NCBI GenBank assembly: GCA_905221605.1
Contig: CAJNDS010002308.1
Location: 122,001 to 186,000 of the forward strand
Length of the DNA stretch: 64,000 bases
Origin: Symbiodinium natans
Lineage: Eukaryota; Sar; Dinophyceae; Suessiales; Symbiodiniaceae
Direction of reading: 5' to 3'
Under the pieces are notes generated by a model. That model was given only the letters and a program-made list of their open reading frames with translations, searched no databases and was not told the DNA's origin. Of the stretch, positions 47,380 to 56,824 are shown in pieces. A program made the position numbers and the translations under genes. Every line of letters begins with the position of its first letter. Within the stretch, counting starts at the first letter, position 1.

Positions 47380-47540
47380 AAAAACTAGAATAGGGTTTTG
47401 GGGGTGTTATTGTAGTAGAAATGTATAGGGATCATAGGGGGATACTACTTACAGGGTTCTTAAAGGAGGGGGGTTCAAGGGGGTATGTGACCCAAGGTTC
47501 CCTACTAAGGCTCCCTAAGCTTCCTGAAGGTCCCCTAGGT
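47380..47540. mobile_element. Repeat family M
   Basis: Contains GGGTTCTTAAAGGAGGGGGGTTCAAG and TTCCCTACTAAGGCTCCCTAAGCTTCC; both motifs recur, in reverse, at 63290-63425. Confidence 0.45.
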
Positions 47541-47699
47541 ACCTAAGGTTTAGGGTTTAGGGGTTTGGGGTTTAGGGTTTAGGGTTTAGGGTAAATTTTC
47601 GTAATTTTCCTCCAAGAGCTAGGGCCAGCTTGTTGCTCCAGCTACCCTACTTTTCATCCCAGTGATCACGCATGAACCATCCCTAAACCCTGAACCCTA

Positions 47700-47790
47700 A
47701 CCCCCAAACCCCAAACCCCAAACCCCAAACCCCAAACCCCAAACCCCAAACCCCAAACCCCAAACCCCAAACCCCAAACCCCAAACCCTA
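47700..47790. repeat. CCCCAAA variant tract (TTTGGGG)
   Basis: Twelve homogeneous CCCCAAA units, followed by a long CCCTAAA tract to 47921. Confidence 0.9.
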
Positions 47791-47921
47791 GCCCAAAACA
47801 CTAGACCCTGAACCCTAAACCCTAAACCCTAGCCCTAAACCCTAAACCCTAAACCCTAAACCCTAAACCCTAAACCCTAAACCCTAAACCCTAAACCCTA
47901 AACCCTAAACCCTAAACCCTA

Positions 47922-48026
47922 CAACATCTCCCACGGAACTTTGATGCCACAGCACTGAGCCGAGGCAACTCCAACGGCATGGTTTTGCGTGGGGCGCGGT
48001 TCTTCACAGACCTTCTGGACCCTTGG
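47922..48026 (+). CDS. Internal exon, unknown
   Basis: The frame reads HLPRNFDATALSRGNSNGMV then LRGARFFTDLLDPW, ending before GTTCGGG (48027). The acceptor may be CCACAG (47952) or CTGAG (47958). RFFTDLLDPW matches IFFVDFLDP of the 46665 exon. Confidence 0.5.
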
Positions 48027-48330
48027 GTTCGGGGGGTTTAGGGTTTAGGGTTTAGGGTTTAGGGTTTAGGGTTCAGGGCCGGAGTTTAGGGTTTAGGGTG
48101 CGTTTCAAGAGAGGCGTTTTTCCCCCCGGACCACGAAACCTGGACCCATGAGTAAACGTGCACAAGCTCTGCGAACCCTCAAAGCTACTGCTGACTTTAA
48201 ACCCTAAACCCTAAACCCTAAACCCTAAACCCTAAACCCTAAACCCTAAACCCTAAACCCTACATTAGGGTTTAGGGTTTAGGGTTTAAATTGGGCCGAA
48301 GGTAGCTACCACATAGCAGTGGTAGCCTTG

Positions 48331-48405
48331 ACTTTTTTTAGGGTTGGGGTTCTCTTATCATCCCCTTAAAACCAACAAGGGGACCCTGTTTATTCCTAGG
48401 ATATC
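48331..48405. mobile_element. Family G core
   Basis: TTTTTTTAGGGTTGGGGTTC and ATCCCCTTAAAACCAACAAGG...TTATTCCTAGG, the same core as at 51406. Confidence 0.5.
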
Positions 48406-48771
48406 CCAAATTCTAGTCTACACGAAGTACCTTTGGGTCTAAGTATCTCCTGCTTCGGTGTGCTGACCCTCGGGGCAGGTTGCAGCCCACGCTCGCATAG
48501 CCGATGATTTGACTAAATCCTGTGACTTGAAACCTAAAGCCTCAGCCCTAAACCCTAAACCCTAAACCCTACTGTAAACCCTAAACCCCAGGCACTTGAG
48601 CCTGAAAACGTTGAAAGCGGTCCCTCATGCGGAGTTCAGCCTTAAGCCCAAGCCTTCGTTAAGCCGACCCCAAATTGAGGGCTCTAGGACCTCAGTTTAT
48701 TCTGCTCATCCTAAAAGTATGGTTAGGGTGCGAGGCTTGTGGTTCATGACGTTTGCCGCTTTGTTTGGCAG

Positions 48772-48840
48772 GAGGAACGAGGAGCCACAGATTGCTACGA
48801 AGAGCGGACGCTGGTTGCAGACGAGGGCCCTGGCACCTAG
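48772..48840 (+). CDS. Terminal exon, ERTLVADEG family
   Basis: It follows TTTGGCAG (48771). It reads EERGATDCYEERTLVADEGP then GT, with TAG at 48838. CYEERTLVADEG recurs as YKERTLVADEG at 54592, which settles the frame. A second open frame (48596-48871) is a shadow. Confidence 0.6.
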   Translation, partial: EERGATDCYEERTLVADEGPGT

Positions 48841-49038
48841 GCTGCGTTGGGGTTTAGGGTTTAGGGCTTAGGGTTTAGGGTTCAGGGTTCAGGGTAGGGC
48901 TCGTGATGTGCCAACCACTGCCCTAAGGGAAGGGTTGGTTTCGGGCTAAGGGTCCCGCAGTTTCCCCAAGATAAAACCCTAAACCCTAAACCCTAAACCC
49001 TAAACCCCATACCCCATAAACCCTAAACCCTAAACCCT

Positions 49039-49083
49039 ATTGGGAGTACGGGCTGCAAGGCCCTCGTTAGTCGGCAAACCTGA
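49039..49083 (+). CDS. Possible terminal exon
   Basis: Reads IGSTGCKALVSRQT then TGA directly after a CCCTAAA tract, without a clear AG acceptor. Confidence 0.3.
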   Translation: MGSTGCKALVSRQT

Positions 49084-49399
49084 TGGGCCCTGCATCGCAC
49101 AGCCTAGACCTTCTCCACTCAGCCAAGATTGTATTGCGATTTTCCTTTTTTTGTTTAAGCAATGGTTTTTGTTTTATAGGATACTACAGGAGGTTCAGGG
49201 TTTAGGGTTTAAAGGTTTAGGGATTTATGGGGCTTTATAGGTTTTTTGGGGGGGCATCATAGGGTATCATATTGGGCATAGTAGGGTTTGAGGTTTTGCT
49301 TGGCACCCCCTGCAGTTCGGAGTCGGGCTTAAACTCTCCCTAAACCCTAAACCCTAAACCCTAAACCCTAAAGCCCTGAGCCGAGCTCAGCTGCGAAAG

Positions 49400-49461
49400 G
49401 AGTGGGCAGCAAGCTCCCAGACAAGCTCAAGACCAACTCCATCTCGGCATGCCAGGACTGG
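49400..49461 (+). CDS. Internal exon, unknown
   Basis: It follows GCGAAAG (49399); the first full codon is 49402. It reads VGSKLPDKLKTNSISACQDW and ends at GTTTAGGG (49462). A 90-bp perfect TTTAGGG tract begins at the donor. Confidence 0.6.
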
Positions 49462-49553
49462 GTTTAGGGTTTAGGGTTTAGGGTTTAGGGTTTAGGGTTT
49501 AGGGTTTAGGGTTTAGGGTTTAGGGTTTAGGGTTTAGGGTTTAGGGTTTAGGG
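49462..49553. repeat. Perfect TTTAGGG tract starting at a donor
   Basis: Thirteen perfect units; the first GT is the apparent splice donor of the 49400 exon. Confidence 0.95.
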
Positions 49554-49642
49554 GGGTTTAGGGTTTAGGGGTTCGGGTTTGGGGTTTAGGGTTTAGGGTT
49601 CAGGGTTTAGGGGGCAGGGGTTAGGGTTTAGGGTTTAGGGTT

Positions 49643-49738
49643 GGATGTTCGCAACTATACTAACAGTGATGAATCGGGATTTTAGTACCCCCCCCCCCCT
49701 GCCCCCCTATTGACTGTTAGCATAAGTGGGAACATCCC
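49643..49738. mobile_element. TIR element, family A with poly-C centre
   Basis: Same subfamily as 17724: TTTTAGTACCCCCC...CCCCCTATTGACTGTTAG. Confidence 0.7.
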
Positions 49739-50125
49739 AAGCCCGAGGCCCGAAACCCCTAAACCGCTGAGCCCCAAGGCTTAATCCAAAACCATAAGAA
49801 CCCTGAGCCCGAAACCCTAAGAATGCACCACCCCAATACCTTTTGCATCATAGGATCCCAAGTTAGACCCTCAGACCCGAAACCCTAAACGCAAAATCTT
49901 GGCTTTGTTTGCGACACCCCCCCCCCCCCCCATTCGGCATCCTAGGGTTTCAGCGATTCGGGTGTCTGGTGTGAGGGTGCTCCCCAGCAAGGCTTAGGGT
50001 TTAGGGTTTAGGGTTTAGGGTTTAGGGTTTAGGGTTTTTGGTTTTTGGTTTAGGGTGTGCTTGGTGTTTCGGGCTTAGGGTGCGTTCGGCCTCACGTTGA
50101 CGCGCCGCCCAAGCCTTGCGCGCAG

Positions 50126-50215
50126 GAGGAATGCTCCAAAATCGGCGAGTGCAACAGCTTCGCCTACTGCGCCAGCAGCCGCAACTGCCACTACAAGACC
50201 CTGGGCCGATCCTGA
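50126..50215 (+). CDS. Terminal exon, PAN/apple-like Cys pattern
   Basis: It follows TGCGCGCAG (50125). It reads EECSKIGECNSFAYCASSRN then CHYKTLGRS, with TGA at 50213. C-x5-C-N-S-F-A-Y-C matches the core of PAN/apple modules, which mediate extracellular binding. The same frame is open upstream (PHVDAPPKPCAQ). Confidence 0.6.
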   Translation, partial: EECSKIGECNSFAYCASSRNCHYKTLGRS

Positions 50216-50531
50216 AAGCCGGAAAGCCCTAAACCCTAAACCCTAAACCCTAAACCCTGAACCCTGAACCCTGAACCCTAAACCCTAAACCCTAAACCCT
50301 AAACCTAAACCCTAAACCCTAAACCCTAGCCCCAAAATCTAATCAACAAACCCTTCCCGGGATCCCATGGCAGGCCCAACCGGCGACCCCAAACCAACAA
50401 ACCTCTAGTTACTAGAAGGCTGCCTGGGGTTGGGTTTAGGGTTTAGGATTTTCGGTTTAGGGTTTAGGGTTGAGGGTTTAGGGTTTTGGGTTAGGGCTTC
50501 GGGTTTAGGATCTAGGGTTTAGAGTAACTAT

Positions 50532-50626
50532 GGGGGGGGACTCTTCTTGGGGGCTTCTACAATAAGGATGCAGCGAGAAGGCTAGGCGGAGGAGAGATCT
50601 CACACATCCTGAACCCTAAACCCTAA
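50532..50626 (+). CDS. Terminal exon, unknown
   Basis: The frame from 50540 reads TLLGGFYNKDAARRLGGGEI then SHI and enters a CCCTAAA tract (TAA 50624). The acceptor is unclear, the left side being TTTAGAGTAACTATGGG. Confidence 0.4.
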
Positions 50627-50649
50627 ACCCTAACCCTAAACCCTAAACC

Positions 50650-50996
50650 CTAGATCCTCGCGGAGAAGCGTGCTCGCGCTAAGGCGCGAAATTGAAAGCT
50701 TCGCGCTTGCGAGAAAGGGCGGACGTCGGACAGGGCCGCGGAGGTGCGACGCCGATGTGTTGACGCTTCCGGCTCCGGCTGTGGAGGTTCTGGCGGGAGC
50801 AGATTTTTTCGGAGAGGCTGAAGACTACAGCCCGCCAGGCTCCGAAAAGAGAACTTTGACGACCCTGCAGACGTCGGCGCAGGTACCCTGGCTTCGGCGT
50901 GCAGGCCACCAGGACCAACGGTCGCGGAGGGCTCTTCAAGGAGCGCGGGCTGCAGCAGACGTTGCACCTGGGCCTGATGAAGCGGTACTGCCCTAA
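50650..50996 (+). CDS. GC-rich coding island, more than one exon or frame
   Basis: The frame 50670-50996 reads LRREIESFALARKGGRR, ADVLTLPAPAVEVLAGADFF and YSPPGSEKRTLTTLQTSAQ up to CAG|GTACCC. A different frame after GTGCAG (50902) reads ATRTNGRGGLFKERGLQQTL then HLGLMKRYCP. Either one or two exons. Minus-strand frames are shadows of the high GC. CCCTAAA lies on both sides. Confidence 0.4.
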
Positions 50997-51055
50997 ACCC
51001 TAAACCCTAAACCCTAATCCCTAAACCCTAAACCCTAAACCCTAAACCCCTTCAG

Positions 51056-51136
51056 ACGCCTTGCAAGCTCCACAACCTCGACGATGCTGCGGGTGTGGAG
51101 GCAAAGACGCGAGACTCCGCGCTGCCATATGGGTAA
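51056..51136 (+). CDS. Terminal exon, unknown
   Basis: It follows CCTTCAG (51055). It reads TPCKLHNLDDAAGVEAKTRD then SALPYG, with TAA at 51134. Confidence 0.55.
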   Translation, partial: TPCKLHNLDDAAGVEAKTRDSALPYG

Positions 51137-51405
51137 TGGGTTTAGGGTTTAGGGTCTAGGGTCTAGGGTCTAGGGTTTACGGTGTAGGGTTTAGGCAAAA
51201 TGAAACCCTTGGTCTTAATAGAGCGTGAAGGAGTATATAAGGTAGTTTTGTTCTCCCCTACTCCGGCGGGAACCCAAAACCTAAACAAGACCCTAAACCC
51301 TAGCCCTACACCCTAGCCATAAACTCGAAACCCTAAACCCAAACCCCTAAGAATCAGCATTCAAAGAGGCAATGGCGGCGCCCGTTCGGGGCTTACAGTG
51401 TTGGG

Positions 51406-51522
51406 TTCTAGGACCGGGAGTAGGCCCGCTTTTTCCTTTTTTTGAAGGGTTGGGGTTCCCCTATAATTTGCTTAAAACCAAAAAGGGTACCCGTTTTATT
51501 CCTAGGTTACTCCCGGGTCTAG
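51406..51522. mobile_element. TIR element, family G
   Basis: TTCTAGGACCGGGAGTAGGCCC and CCTAGGTTACTCCCGGGTCTAG are imperfect inverses. An open frame (51372-51590) reads through it by chance. Confidence 0.65.
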
Positions 51523-51912
51523 GGTTTGCTATTCGCTTACGTTTTAGAAGCAACTTTGAGTGTTGGTACAGCCTTAAACCTCAAACCTGAAACCCATCCC
51601 AAAATTCATGTTTGGTAGGTTACCCGAGAATCTTATAAGGGGCTTTATAGAAAGAACCTACAAGTAAGTAGGTTTTGGGGTTCTTAAGGTAAACCCTAAA
51701 CCCTGTTCAATCCCGCAACCGCATCAACAAGTTAACAAGAGCTACTAAGAACAGTGGAGCTTACTTAGGCACCAGCTCAACTTTAGAGGTTTGGGGTTTC
51801 CATAGCTTGTGGTAAAGAAAGAAGTAGGCCTTAAACCCTAAACCCTAAACTCTGAACCCTTAAACCTACCCCTGTGCCCCCCGCCCACCCCCGCCCGGCG
51901 CTCAGTCATCAG

Positions 51913-51986
51913 GACGAAGATCATCGGCGCCCATGATCCTGCCACAACGCATGCGAGCCTCGGCCATACAAAAAGCTGTGTTGAGC
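51913..51986 (+). CDS. Internal exon, unknown
   Basis: It follows CATCAG (51912); the frame from 51914 reads TKIIGAHDPATTHASLGHTK then SCVE and ends before GTTTAGGG (51987). Confidence 0.55.
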
Positions 51987-52214
51987 GTTTAGGGTTGGGG
52001 GAAACCCTAAGTCCTCATAAATTCCCACTACCACTTAAACCCGGAACCCGAGAAACTACAAACGCACCATACCCTCAACGCTAAACCCTAAAGCCTAAAC
52101 CCTAAACCCCAAACCCAAAACACCAAACCCTAAACCCTAAACCCTAAACCCTAAACCCTAAACCCTAAAGCCTAAACCCTATCGGCCCGCCGAAGCCCTT
52201 CGCCCCACTCTCAG

Positions 52215-52271
52215 GGGGAAGCTGAAAGACTGCAAGTCTTGGTACAAGACGGAATGCAAGGCCAGCCAGCG
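52215..52271 (+). CDS. Internal exon, CK-S/T-WY Cys type
   Basis: It follows ACTCTCAG (52214); the frame from 52216 reads GKLKDCKSWYKTECKASQ, ending before GTTAGGG (52272). C-K-x-W/Y-Y-K-x-x-C is shared with KSCKTYYKVDC of the 58239 exon. Confidence 0.6.
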
Positions 52272-52479
52272 GTTAGGGTTTGGGGTTTTAGGGTTTTAGG
52301 GTTTAAGGGTTTTCAGGTTTAAGGGTTTTAGGGATTAAGGGTTTTAGTGTTTTAGGGTTTAGGATTGAGGGTAAGGGTTTTGGGGCTTAGTTTTTTTTTC
52401 AGCTCTTGGTTGATCACCTAAGAAGAACGCGGGTACACCAAATGGTTCGGGACATTTCGTGTTAGGGTCGGAAGGTTTG

Positions 52480-52523
52480 GTTAGGTCTGCTGGGGATACA
52501 TCTCCAGCACCAAGCTCCTCATC
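52480..52523 (+). CDS. Possible terminal exon
   Basis: After GGTTAG a frame reads VCWGYISSTKLLI, and TAA is formed at the CCCTAAA tract edge. Short. Confidence 0.3.
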
Positions 52524-52605
52524 TAAACCCTAAACCCTAAACCCTAAACCCTAAACCCTAAACCCTAAACCCTAAACCCTAAACCCTAAACCCTAAACCC
52601 TAAAC
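52524..52605. repeat. Telomeric tract
   Basis: About 11 perfect CCCTAAA units. Confidence 0.9.
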
Positions 52606-52646
52606 CCCAACCCCCAAAACCCTAAAACCCTAAGCCCTATCTCTAG

Positions 52647-52727
52647 TGGGGGGGCGGAGTCAAGCTTTATGGCCGTCATGTCACTCTGAAATCGGAGATC
52701 TCGGGATCTTGGACCTCTACAACCTAA
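52647..52727 (+). CDS. Terminal exon, unknown
   Basis: It follows ATCTCTAG (52646). It reads WGGGVKLYGRHVTLKSEISG then SWTSTT, with TAA at 52725. Confidence 0.5.
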   Translation, partial: WGGGVKLYGRHVTLKSEISGSWTSTT

Positions 52728-52895
52728 TCACCTGAAACTCCCGCAGTCGCCCTCAGGCCTGCAGCACCCCACAAGGTACCCCAAACCTGTTTAGGGTTTA
52801 GGGTTTAGGGTTTAGGGTTTAGGGTTTAGGGCCCACCCTAAACCCTGATGCCTCACCAGCCTACCAAAGCACCTCAACCCCGGAAGCGCTCGCAG

Positions 52896-52955
52896 GACAA
52901 GGCTTCGACGGAGGCGGGCGACGCCAAGGAGTCTAAAGTTTGCTCCTCGCGACGA
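52896..52955 (+). CDS. Internal exon, charged
   Basis: It follows GCTCGCAG (52895). It reads DKASTEAGDAKESKVCSSRR and ends at GATTTAG, so a GA donor is possible. The frame is open upstream (TKAPQPRKRSQ). Confidence 0.5.
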
Positions 52956-53461
52956 GATTTAGACTTGGGATTCAGAATTCAGGATTTAGGGTTTAGGGTT
53001 TAGGGTTTCGGGTTTAGGGTTTCGGGTTTGGGGTTTAGGCTTAGGGCTTAGAGCTTGGGATTCAGGATTAGGTTTCATGAGTTCTGTTCTGTTTGGGATA
53101 TCTTGGAGTACGTTCGGTGGGGGTCTACGAGTAGAGCCCCCAAGGCATAAGTAGCGCTATGAGGGCACTAAAGTGGGCTTTTCAACATCTTATGATTTAG
53201 GTTATTTTATTTTCCTGAGTAAAGTCTAATTTTGTGATATAGTAAGCGGGCCTCACTTGTAGGTTCAGGATTTGGGATATGTTGGGTTTTGGATTTCGTT
53301 TCAGGGCTTACAAAGGGCTTAGGGGTACTGCAAAGGCAACACTTCCTCCGAACCGTGCTGTAAACCCAAAGCCGCAAACCCTAAACCCTAAACCCTAAAC
53401 CCTAAACCCTAAACCCTAAACCCTAAACCCTAAACCCTAAACCGTAAACCTAAACCCGCAG

Positions 53462-53515
53462 TCCTTGGAGTCGAAATGCTGGCATCAGATGTGGGATCGC
53501 GTTCTAGACGCATAG
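53462..53515 (+). CDS. Terminal exon, unknown
   Basis: It follows ACCCGCAG (53461). It reads SLESKCWHQMWDRVLDA, with TAG at 53513. Confidence 0.5.
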   Translation, partial: SLESKCWHQMWDRVLDA

Positions 53516-53630
53516 GCTTTCGTCTTTGCGAGCTAGGGAAGGGCTGAGGGACCCTGGCCCAGGAGTTCGTGGTCATTTGTGGTAGGGTCTCTAAAGCCTA
53601 AACCCTAAACCCTAAACCCGAAACCCTAAA

Positions 53631-53692
53631 CTGGGCATCCTTCTTGAAGAGGGTCTGCTCTTTATCTCGGAGGCCAGCGAGGACTCGAGAGG
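53631..53692 (+). CDS. Internal exon, unknown
   Basis: Open frame LGILLEEGLLFISEASEDSR between a CCCTAAA tract and GTTTAGGG (53693). The acceptor may be CTTGAAG (53649). Confidence 0.45.
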
Positions 53693-53905
53693 GTTTAGGG
53701 TTTCGGGTTACCCTGCCCTGCTGAACGCCTATATAAGGGTCCAGGTACCCAAGTAGGGAATACTTGGGCCTGGCCTCAAAGTAACAGACTTTGGGGCCCA
53801 AGTATGTAGTAACAAGGTGTATGGACCCTGTGGCAAACTTTGTTGGGCACTTGATGGCTTGTCACGTTAGCAGGTCAATCCTCGCAGTCCGAAATCAGGG
53901 TTTAG

Positions 53906-54006
53906 CCTAAGGCCCTTGGGCCCGAAAAAACCCAAGAATTGAGACCCCAGAACCCTCCTTAGGAGGTACCACAGTCCTCTGTAGGAGGGTCCGTGGAGCC
54001 TTAAGG
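53906..54006. mobile_element. Family C element
   Basis: CCTAAGGCCCTTGGGCC to GGGTCCGTGGAGCCTTAAGG; close to the copies at 10080 and 60959. Confidence 0.7.
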
Positions 54007-54075
54007 CAGGGTGTAGGAAAAGCCCTAATCCCGAACCCCAAACCCTCAACCCTCAACCTTTGGTGCACTCAAAAG

Positions 54076-54121
54076 GGGCTTTGCAGACCTCCAGAAGTTT
54101 GTGGGTGGTTCGCTAAATTAG
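54076..54121 (+). CDS. Terminal exon, short
   Basis: It follows CTCAAAAG (54075); reads GFADLQKFVGGSLN and stops with TAG at 54119. Confidence 0.45.
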
Positions 54122-54142
54122 GGTTTAGGGTTTAGGGTGTAG

Positions 54143-54326
54143 GGTGGTTTCCGAAAAGAGAGCTGCCCATGTGGTGGACAACGAAAGCCTGGACAGAGCA
54201 CTACGTGAGGCGCAGCAGCAGAATATCACTTTTCAGTCCCAGACCCAGTCCTATTCGAAGGCCAACGGAGTTTTGCCTGAGGAGAACCGCGATTTGAAAA
54301 GGCACGCCCTGGGCCCTGAGCCCTAA
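54143..54326 (+). CDS. Large coding island, coiled-coil-like
   Basis: It begins after GTGTAG (54142). The frame from 54144 reads VSEKRAAHVVDNESLDRALR, EAQQQNITFQSQTQSYSKAN and LPEENRDLKRHALGPEP, with TAA at 54324. It is Gln/Glu-rich and probably helical; no family is recognised. No ATG at the start, so it is more likely an exon. Confidence 0.5.
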
Positions 54327-54591
54327 GCCCCAACCCCCAAGATTCTAGAAGCTTTCGCCCTGAATCCCCAGACTTTCAAAAATGCGCAAAGCCCTAAACC
54401 CTAAACCCTAAAAGTCCTGAACCCCTATAAGCCCTTAACCCCTAAAACCCTAAAGCCTGAATTTAGCCATAAACCCGAAACCCCAAACCCTAAGCCCTAA
54501 GCTCTAAGCCCTAAACCCTAAACCCCAAACCCCAAACCCTAAACCCTCAACCCTAAACCCTAAACCCCAAACCCAAGCCCTGAAAGTTGAG

Positions 54592-54659
54592 GTTACAAGG
54601 AGCGAACCCTGGTCGCCGACGAGGGTGAGCGCCGCCTGGCGTCACACGTAGAGTGTAGA
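54592..54659 (+). CDS. Exon, ERTLVADEG family
   Basis: It follows GTTGAG (54591); the first full codon is 54594. It reads YKERTLVADEGERRLASHVE then CR before GTTAGGG (54660; TAG in frame at 54663). Homologous to the 48772 exon. Confidence 0.6.
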
Positions 54660-55078
54660 GGTTAGGGTGTTAGGGGTGAGGGCGTAAGGTTTAGGATTTA
54701 TAGGGTTTAGGGTTTAGGGTTTTTGGTTTTGGGTTTCGGGTTTAGGGCTTTAGGAAAAACATTTAGGGTTTTAGATTTAGGGTTTTGGCCTATAAGGGCC
54801 CCAGAGTTTAGGGTCTAGGGTCGAGGGTTTAGGGGGCAGGGTTTAGGGTTAGGGTTTAATGTTCAGGGATTCAGGGCTATAAGGTCTTAAGGTGGTTCAT
54901 CACTCATGTTCCAGTTTGTAGCATGCAGGGTTCAGGGTTTAGGGTTTAGGGGTTTAGGGTGTAGGTTTTTGGAGGGTTTGTGGGAGTCTGAGAGGAACCT
55001 CCGAAACCCTTCGACGCCTTACGAGTTTTATTGGGTTGTCGAGGCTTGAGGTCAGTCGGTGCCGAATTCAGAAACCCT

Positions 55079-55197
55079 ACTAGGAGGTTCATGGTAGTTC
55101 TTAACCAATGACATCTGTACTTATAACTGTACTTATAACCATGTCGGGGCATTTGGGGCTTATGAGTGGGTCAATAAGTACCATGAACCTCCAAGTA
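55079..55197. mobile_element. TIR element, family E, intact
   Basis: CTAGGAGGTTCATGGTAGTTC at the left and TACCATGAACCTCCAAGTA at the right. It is uninterrupted, so it shows where telomeric DNA was added in the copies at 58313 and 60375. Confidence 0.7.
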
Positions 55198-55418
55198 CAC
55201 ACTGCAGCCAGTTTCCCCGATATACCGACATACCCCCTCTATGAAGTCCTTCTACACTTCTTCAGTTCCTAGTAAGCTTTGATATACAGGATTTGCATTG
55301 TATAGAAGGTTTAGGGTTTCAGACCCTCCCCCCTCTACCCTAAGCCCTAAACTCCTAAACCCTAAACCCTAAGCCCTCCTCTACCCCAAGCCCTAACACC
55401 TGCGCATCCGGCGCTCAG

Positions 55419-55480
55419 ACGTGGGGCTGCTCCAGGGCCAGCCACTGTGGAAATGTGAGGCGCATCTTTCACAGAGTTGG
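55419..55480 (+). CDS. Internal exon, Cys-containing
   Basis: It follows GCGCTCAG (55418); reads TWGCSRASHCGNVRRIFHRV and ends before GTTAGGG (55481). The frame is open upstream (CASGAQ). Confidence 0.55.
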
Positions 55481-55489
55481 GTTAGGGTT

Positions 55490-55915
55490 TAGGGTTTAGG
55501 GTTTAGGGTTTAGGGCTTAGGGTTTAGGGTTTAGGGTTTGGGGTTTGGGGTTTAGGGTGTCTTTTTCCGCTCCTCCCCACCCCAAAACAAAGGTTCAGGG
55601 TTTAGGTTTTGAAGAGCTCCTCCTACCCTACCTAGACCTCCCAACTTCTCTTTATAAGTGTTTAGGGTTCAGGTGAGAGCAGTCGGGGGGGATGGAGGGG
55701 GGGGGGTCTCTATATAGGCCCTTTGTACGCGCCAAGCCTCTCAGCCCTGCCAAGATAGGGGCCTGAAAAGCCTGGCGTGTAACATGGGGTTCTCAGGAGC
55801 CGGGGGTTTTGGAGTTTTGGGGATTAGGATGGGATGCCAATCTAGAAAAGACTTGTTTATTCTAATCAAGATGGGGTTTTGGGGTGTAGGTATTTTTTGG
55901 TATACGCTGCCCAAC
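55490..55915. other. Intron-like stretch
   Basis: TTTAGGG and TTTGGGG units, a G run at 55695 and mixed sequence without a supported island. Confidence 0.4.
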
Positions 55916-55929
55916 TGCGATGTTACGGA

Positions 55930-55982
55930 GGGCTGAGCATCCAGAACACAAGGAGCCTAAGGTTTACGGGTGCAGAGGCTAA
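55930..55982 (+). CDS. Possible terminal exon
   Basis: The frame reads LRRAEHPEHKEPKVYGCRG (from 55923) and stops TAA at 55980; CGGAG (55930) is a candidate acceptor. Another frame is open. Confidence 0.35.
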
Positions 55983-56322
55983 TGGTTTCGGGGTTTAGGG
56001 GTTAAAGGGCTTAGGGTTAGAGATGTAGATTTTGGGTTCAGGGGGTTCATGTTTAGAGTTTAGCAATGTTAGTCCGTTTAGTATGATTAGTATCATTCGT
56101 TCTATAATAAATAAATAAATAATTATATATTTTTTTGTATATGGGGGTCCCTTATATATACCGTCTCCAGTAGAATTCCTTGTGGTACCCCAGCATGGAC
56201 GTTGACGCAAAACGCACAAAGGCCTAAGGCCGAAGCCCCAAACCCTAAACCCTAAACCCTAAACCCCAAACCCTAAACCCTAAACCCTCAACCCAAACCC
56301 CAAACCCTAACCCCTTGCCCAG

Positions 56323-56398
56323 CGTGGGTTGCTGAAGGAGCAGTGCTCGAGCTTGCTGGGCTGCAACAGCTTCGCCATGTGCGCAGACAAGTGCCCCG
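56323..56398 (+). CDS. Internal exon, PAN/apple-like
   Basis: It follows TGCCCAG (56322). It reads RGLLKEQCSSLLGCNSFAMC then ADKCP. C-x5-GCNSFAMC is nearly the same motif as CSKIGECNSFAYC at 50126. The donor appears to be GC (GCTTTAG). Confidence 0.6.
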
Positions 56399-56573
56399 GC
56401 TTTAGGGTTTCGGGTTCAGGGTTGAGGGTTTAGGGTTCAGGGTTGTGGGTCTCCATTTCTGTTCTTGGTGAGTGCATATCGGCTTCCTTGCAAACTTTGG
56501 GTGGGCGCATCTGTTTCGTTTTGCAGATACTCGCAATACCCCTAAACCCTGAACCCTAAACCCTAAACGTCAG

Positions 56574-56654
56574 GTTTTTCCATGTTTCGCCTGGCCATGA
56601 GCCATTGCAGCTCCCAAAGGTCGAGCCAGCCATGCCCCCCCACAAGAAACAAAG
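56574..56654 (+). CDS. Internal exon, Cys/Ser-rich
   Basis: It follows ACGTCAG (56573); the first full codon is 56576. It reads FSMFRLAMSHCSSQRSSQPC then PPTRNK before a TTTAGGG-like tract. A second frame (HVSPGHEPLQLPKVEPAMP) is open. Confidence 0.45.
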
Positions 56655-56732
56655 GGCTTAGGGTTTAAGGTTTAGGGTTACCCTAAACCCTAAGCCCTAA
56701 GCCCTAAGCCCTAACCCTAAACCGGCCCCAAG

Positions 56733-56824
56733 ACGGTTCTGGCCAAGCTCAGGTGCTGGTTTAAGAAGAAGGTCATTGGCGAGCAAGATCGGGCCGCCAA
56801 GGATCAGACGCCTTGCCTATTGGG
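56733..56824 (+). CDS. Internal exon, Lys-rich
   Basis: It follows GCCCCAAG (56732). It reads TVLAKLRCWFKKKVIGEQDR, AAKDQTPCLL and ends before GTTTCGGG (56825). Confidence 0.55.

Noticed and set aside
50650-50967. Minus-strand frames of 86-105 codons
   Set aside because: High GC opens all frames here; only the plus strand shows GCAG|GTACCC and GTGCAG boundaries consistent with the rest.
51372-51590. 72-codon plus-strand frame
   Set aside because: It covers a family G element; the same element elsewhere has no open frame.
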